From the NCBI RefSeq assembly GCF_002154225.1, contig NZ_MTSE01000005.1:186001-250000 (forward strand): a stretch of 64,000 bases of DNA, given 5' to 3'. Below the pieces are notes generated by a model. It searched no databases, was not told where the DNA came from, and saw only the letters and a program-made list of their open reading frames with translations. This document shows, one piece after another, positions 63,278 through 64,000 of the stretch (positions within the stretch are counted from its first letter, which is position 1; the number at the start of each line of letters is the position of its first letter). The stretch comes from Hymenobacter crusticola. GTDB lineage: Bacteria > Bacteroidota > Bacteroidia > Cytophagales > Hymenobacteraceae. The position numbers were made by a program, and so were the translations under genes.

Positions 63278-64000
63278 TTATTTTCTACTTCCTGGCCGGC
63301 TCGCACCAGGCCGATTTGTACCGGGCCGATCCGTTACAGCATCGCGGCGGTCAAGCTTATCTTTTTCATAGACGAGCACGCCATTACGGTTGTATTCCCG
63401 TAGCAAGATGGGTTCTGCGGCGGGCTCATAGCCACTTTCTGGGTACTGATAGACGTAATGCAGTCTGTTGGGCAGGTTACGGAAGCCCCAATACTTGTTC
63501 CATAACCCTACTTTCTTACCGTTTTCAAACTGCCCATCCCAGTCGCGTTTGCCATTTTCAAGATAGCGTACGTACTCGCCTTCTAGTTTCCCATCAACGT
63601 AAGGCACTACTTCTTTCACTTGCTTCTGCTCGCCGTCGTAGTACGTTACATTGGCGTCGCGAGGGAAGCCTCGCTCGTAGTGCACTTTAGTAACTAAGAT
63701 ATTATCCTTACTAAGCCGCTCCCAACGCAGATGGCGTGTTCCAACGGCATAGAAACCCGTTTCAACGACTTTTCCACCCTGCATCTTTTTATAAGGGCCA
63801 TGCAGGATCTTATTAGCGCCTGGATCTAGGCCAGCCCGATCCTGCAAGATGCGACGCTTATGGGCATCATAATAATAACGCACGGGCGCGAATGGATCTG
63901 TTTTCTGCGGATTACGCATGTAGTAGAAGATCTCTACCACTTGGTTACGGCCTTTAGGTCCTGATTTGGTATAGGCTTTCTTGATAGGCTCGCCGAGGAA
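63278..64000 (-). CDS. YwqK/MORN-repeat-like protein, truncated by the window edge
   Basis: The frame is open from the right edge (residues FLGEPIKKAYTKS upstream of the GTG at 63940), so the gene continues beyond 64000. MORN-like repeats are seen in NKILHGPYKKM, VDGKLEGEYVRYLENGKRDWDGQF and NGKKVGLWNKYWGF. The C-terminus is basic and low complexity (TNRPGASRPGSRK). Such proteins are annotated as YwqK-type; their role is unclear. Confidence 0.75.
   Translation of the reverse strand, partial: FLGEPIKKAYTKSGPKGRNQVVEIFYYMRNPQKTDPFAPVRYYYDAHKRRILQDRAGLDPGANKILHGPYKKMQGGKVVETGFYAVGTRHLRWERLSKDNILVTKVHYERGFPRDANVTYYDGEQKQVKEVVPYVDGKLEGEYVRYLENGKRDWDGQFENGKKVGLWNKYWGFRNLPNRLHYVYQYPESGYEPAAEPILLREYNRNGVLVYEKDKLDRRDAVTDRPGTNRPGASRPGSRK

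Overview
The window reads as chromosomal DNA of a Bacteroidota bacterium, most likely Hymenobacter or a close relative (inference). Support comes from a gldKLMN gliding/type IX secretion (T9SS) cluster with a PorP/SprF protein and a PorW/SprE-like lipoprotein, T9SS-sorted proteins, promoters of the TTG...TAnnTTTG type, an ATP synthase operon without beta and epsilon genes, and a sphingolipid-type desaturase. Gene density is high. I see no phage, insertion sequence, CRISPR array or rRNA. One tRNA (Thr, CGU) is present.

Layout. 1-4.7 kb: a broken T9SS repeat protein at the left edge, a small outer-membrane protein, an AraC regulator, a DUF4834-like protein coupled to an FkbM methyltransferase, and a membrane protein. 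4.8-14.2 kb: tRNA-Thr, cupin, dihydroceramide-desaturase-like enzyme, OprB porin, a second outer-membrane protein, an SDR, a small HExxH protein, an NlpC/P60 hydrolase, a YkvA/DUF1232 protein and an unusual acyl-carrier-like protein. 14.3-21.2 kb: a four-gene RND efflux operon (tetR-tolC-adaptor-pump) with a candidate operator. 21.4-30.5 kb: ispF, two tandem M28 peptidases, a LutB-like Fe-S protein, a channel-like membrane protein and a large T9SS-sorted protein. 30.5-38.5 kb: serine dehydratase, msrB, nnrDE, a UbiA-like protein, ppa, a PafA-like phosphatase and a HAD phosphatase. 38.5-44.6 kb: atpG-A-H-F-E-B plus two small membrane genes, transcribed leftwards. 44.7-52.3 kb: porW/sprE-like, PBP1A and uvrC, rightwards. 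52.4-62.7 kb, leftwards: gldN, gldM, gldL, gldK, porP/sprF-like, hemD-like, DUF4271-like, MraY/WecA-like, a hypothetical gene and lipB. 62.9-64 kb: yraN and a YwqK/MORN-like protein running off the right edge.

How genes work together. The gld genes encode the T9SS core: GldL/M motor, GldK/N ring. PorP/SprF-like and PorW/SprE-like proteins are accessory, and the T9SS-sorted proteins are potential cargo. The RND operon forms a complete tripartite exporter with its own repressor. Six F-type ATPase subunits are encoded together, but the catalytic beta subunit must lie elsewhere.

The most distinctive signals are at the DNA level. CTAG, a tetranucleotide most bacteria avoid, is common here and nearly always flanked by G or C. 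Three convergent gene junctions carry uninterrupted hairpins with stems of 42, 34 and 32 bp, far longer than ordinary terminators. Several same-strand gene gaps carry inverted repeats rich in TGAGT-like words. No single undescribed system can be proven from sequence alone.
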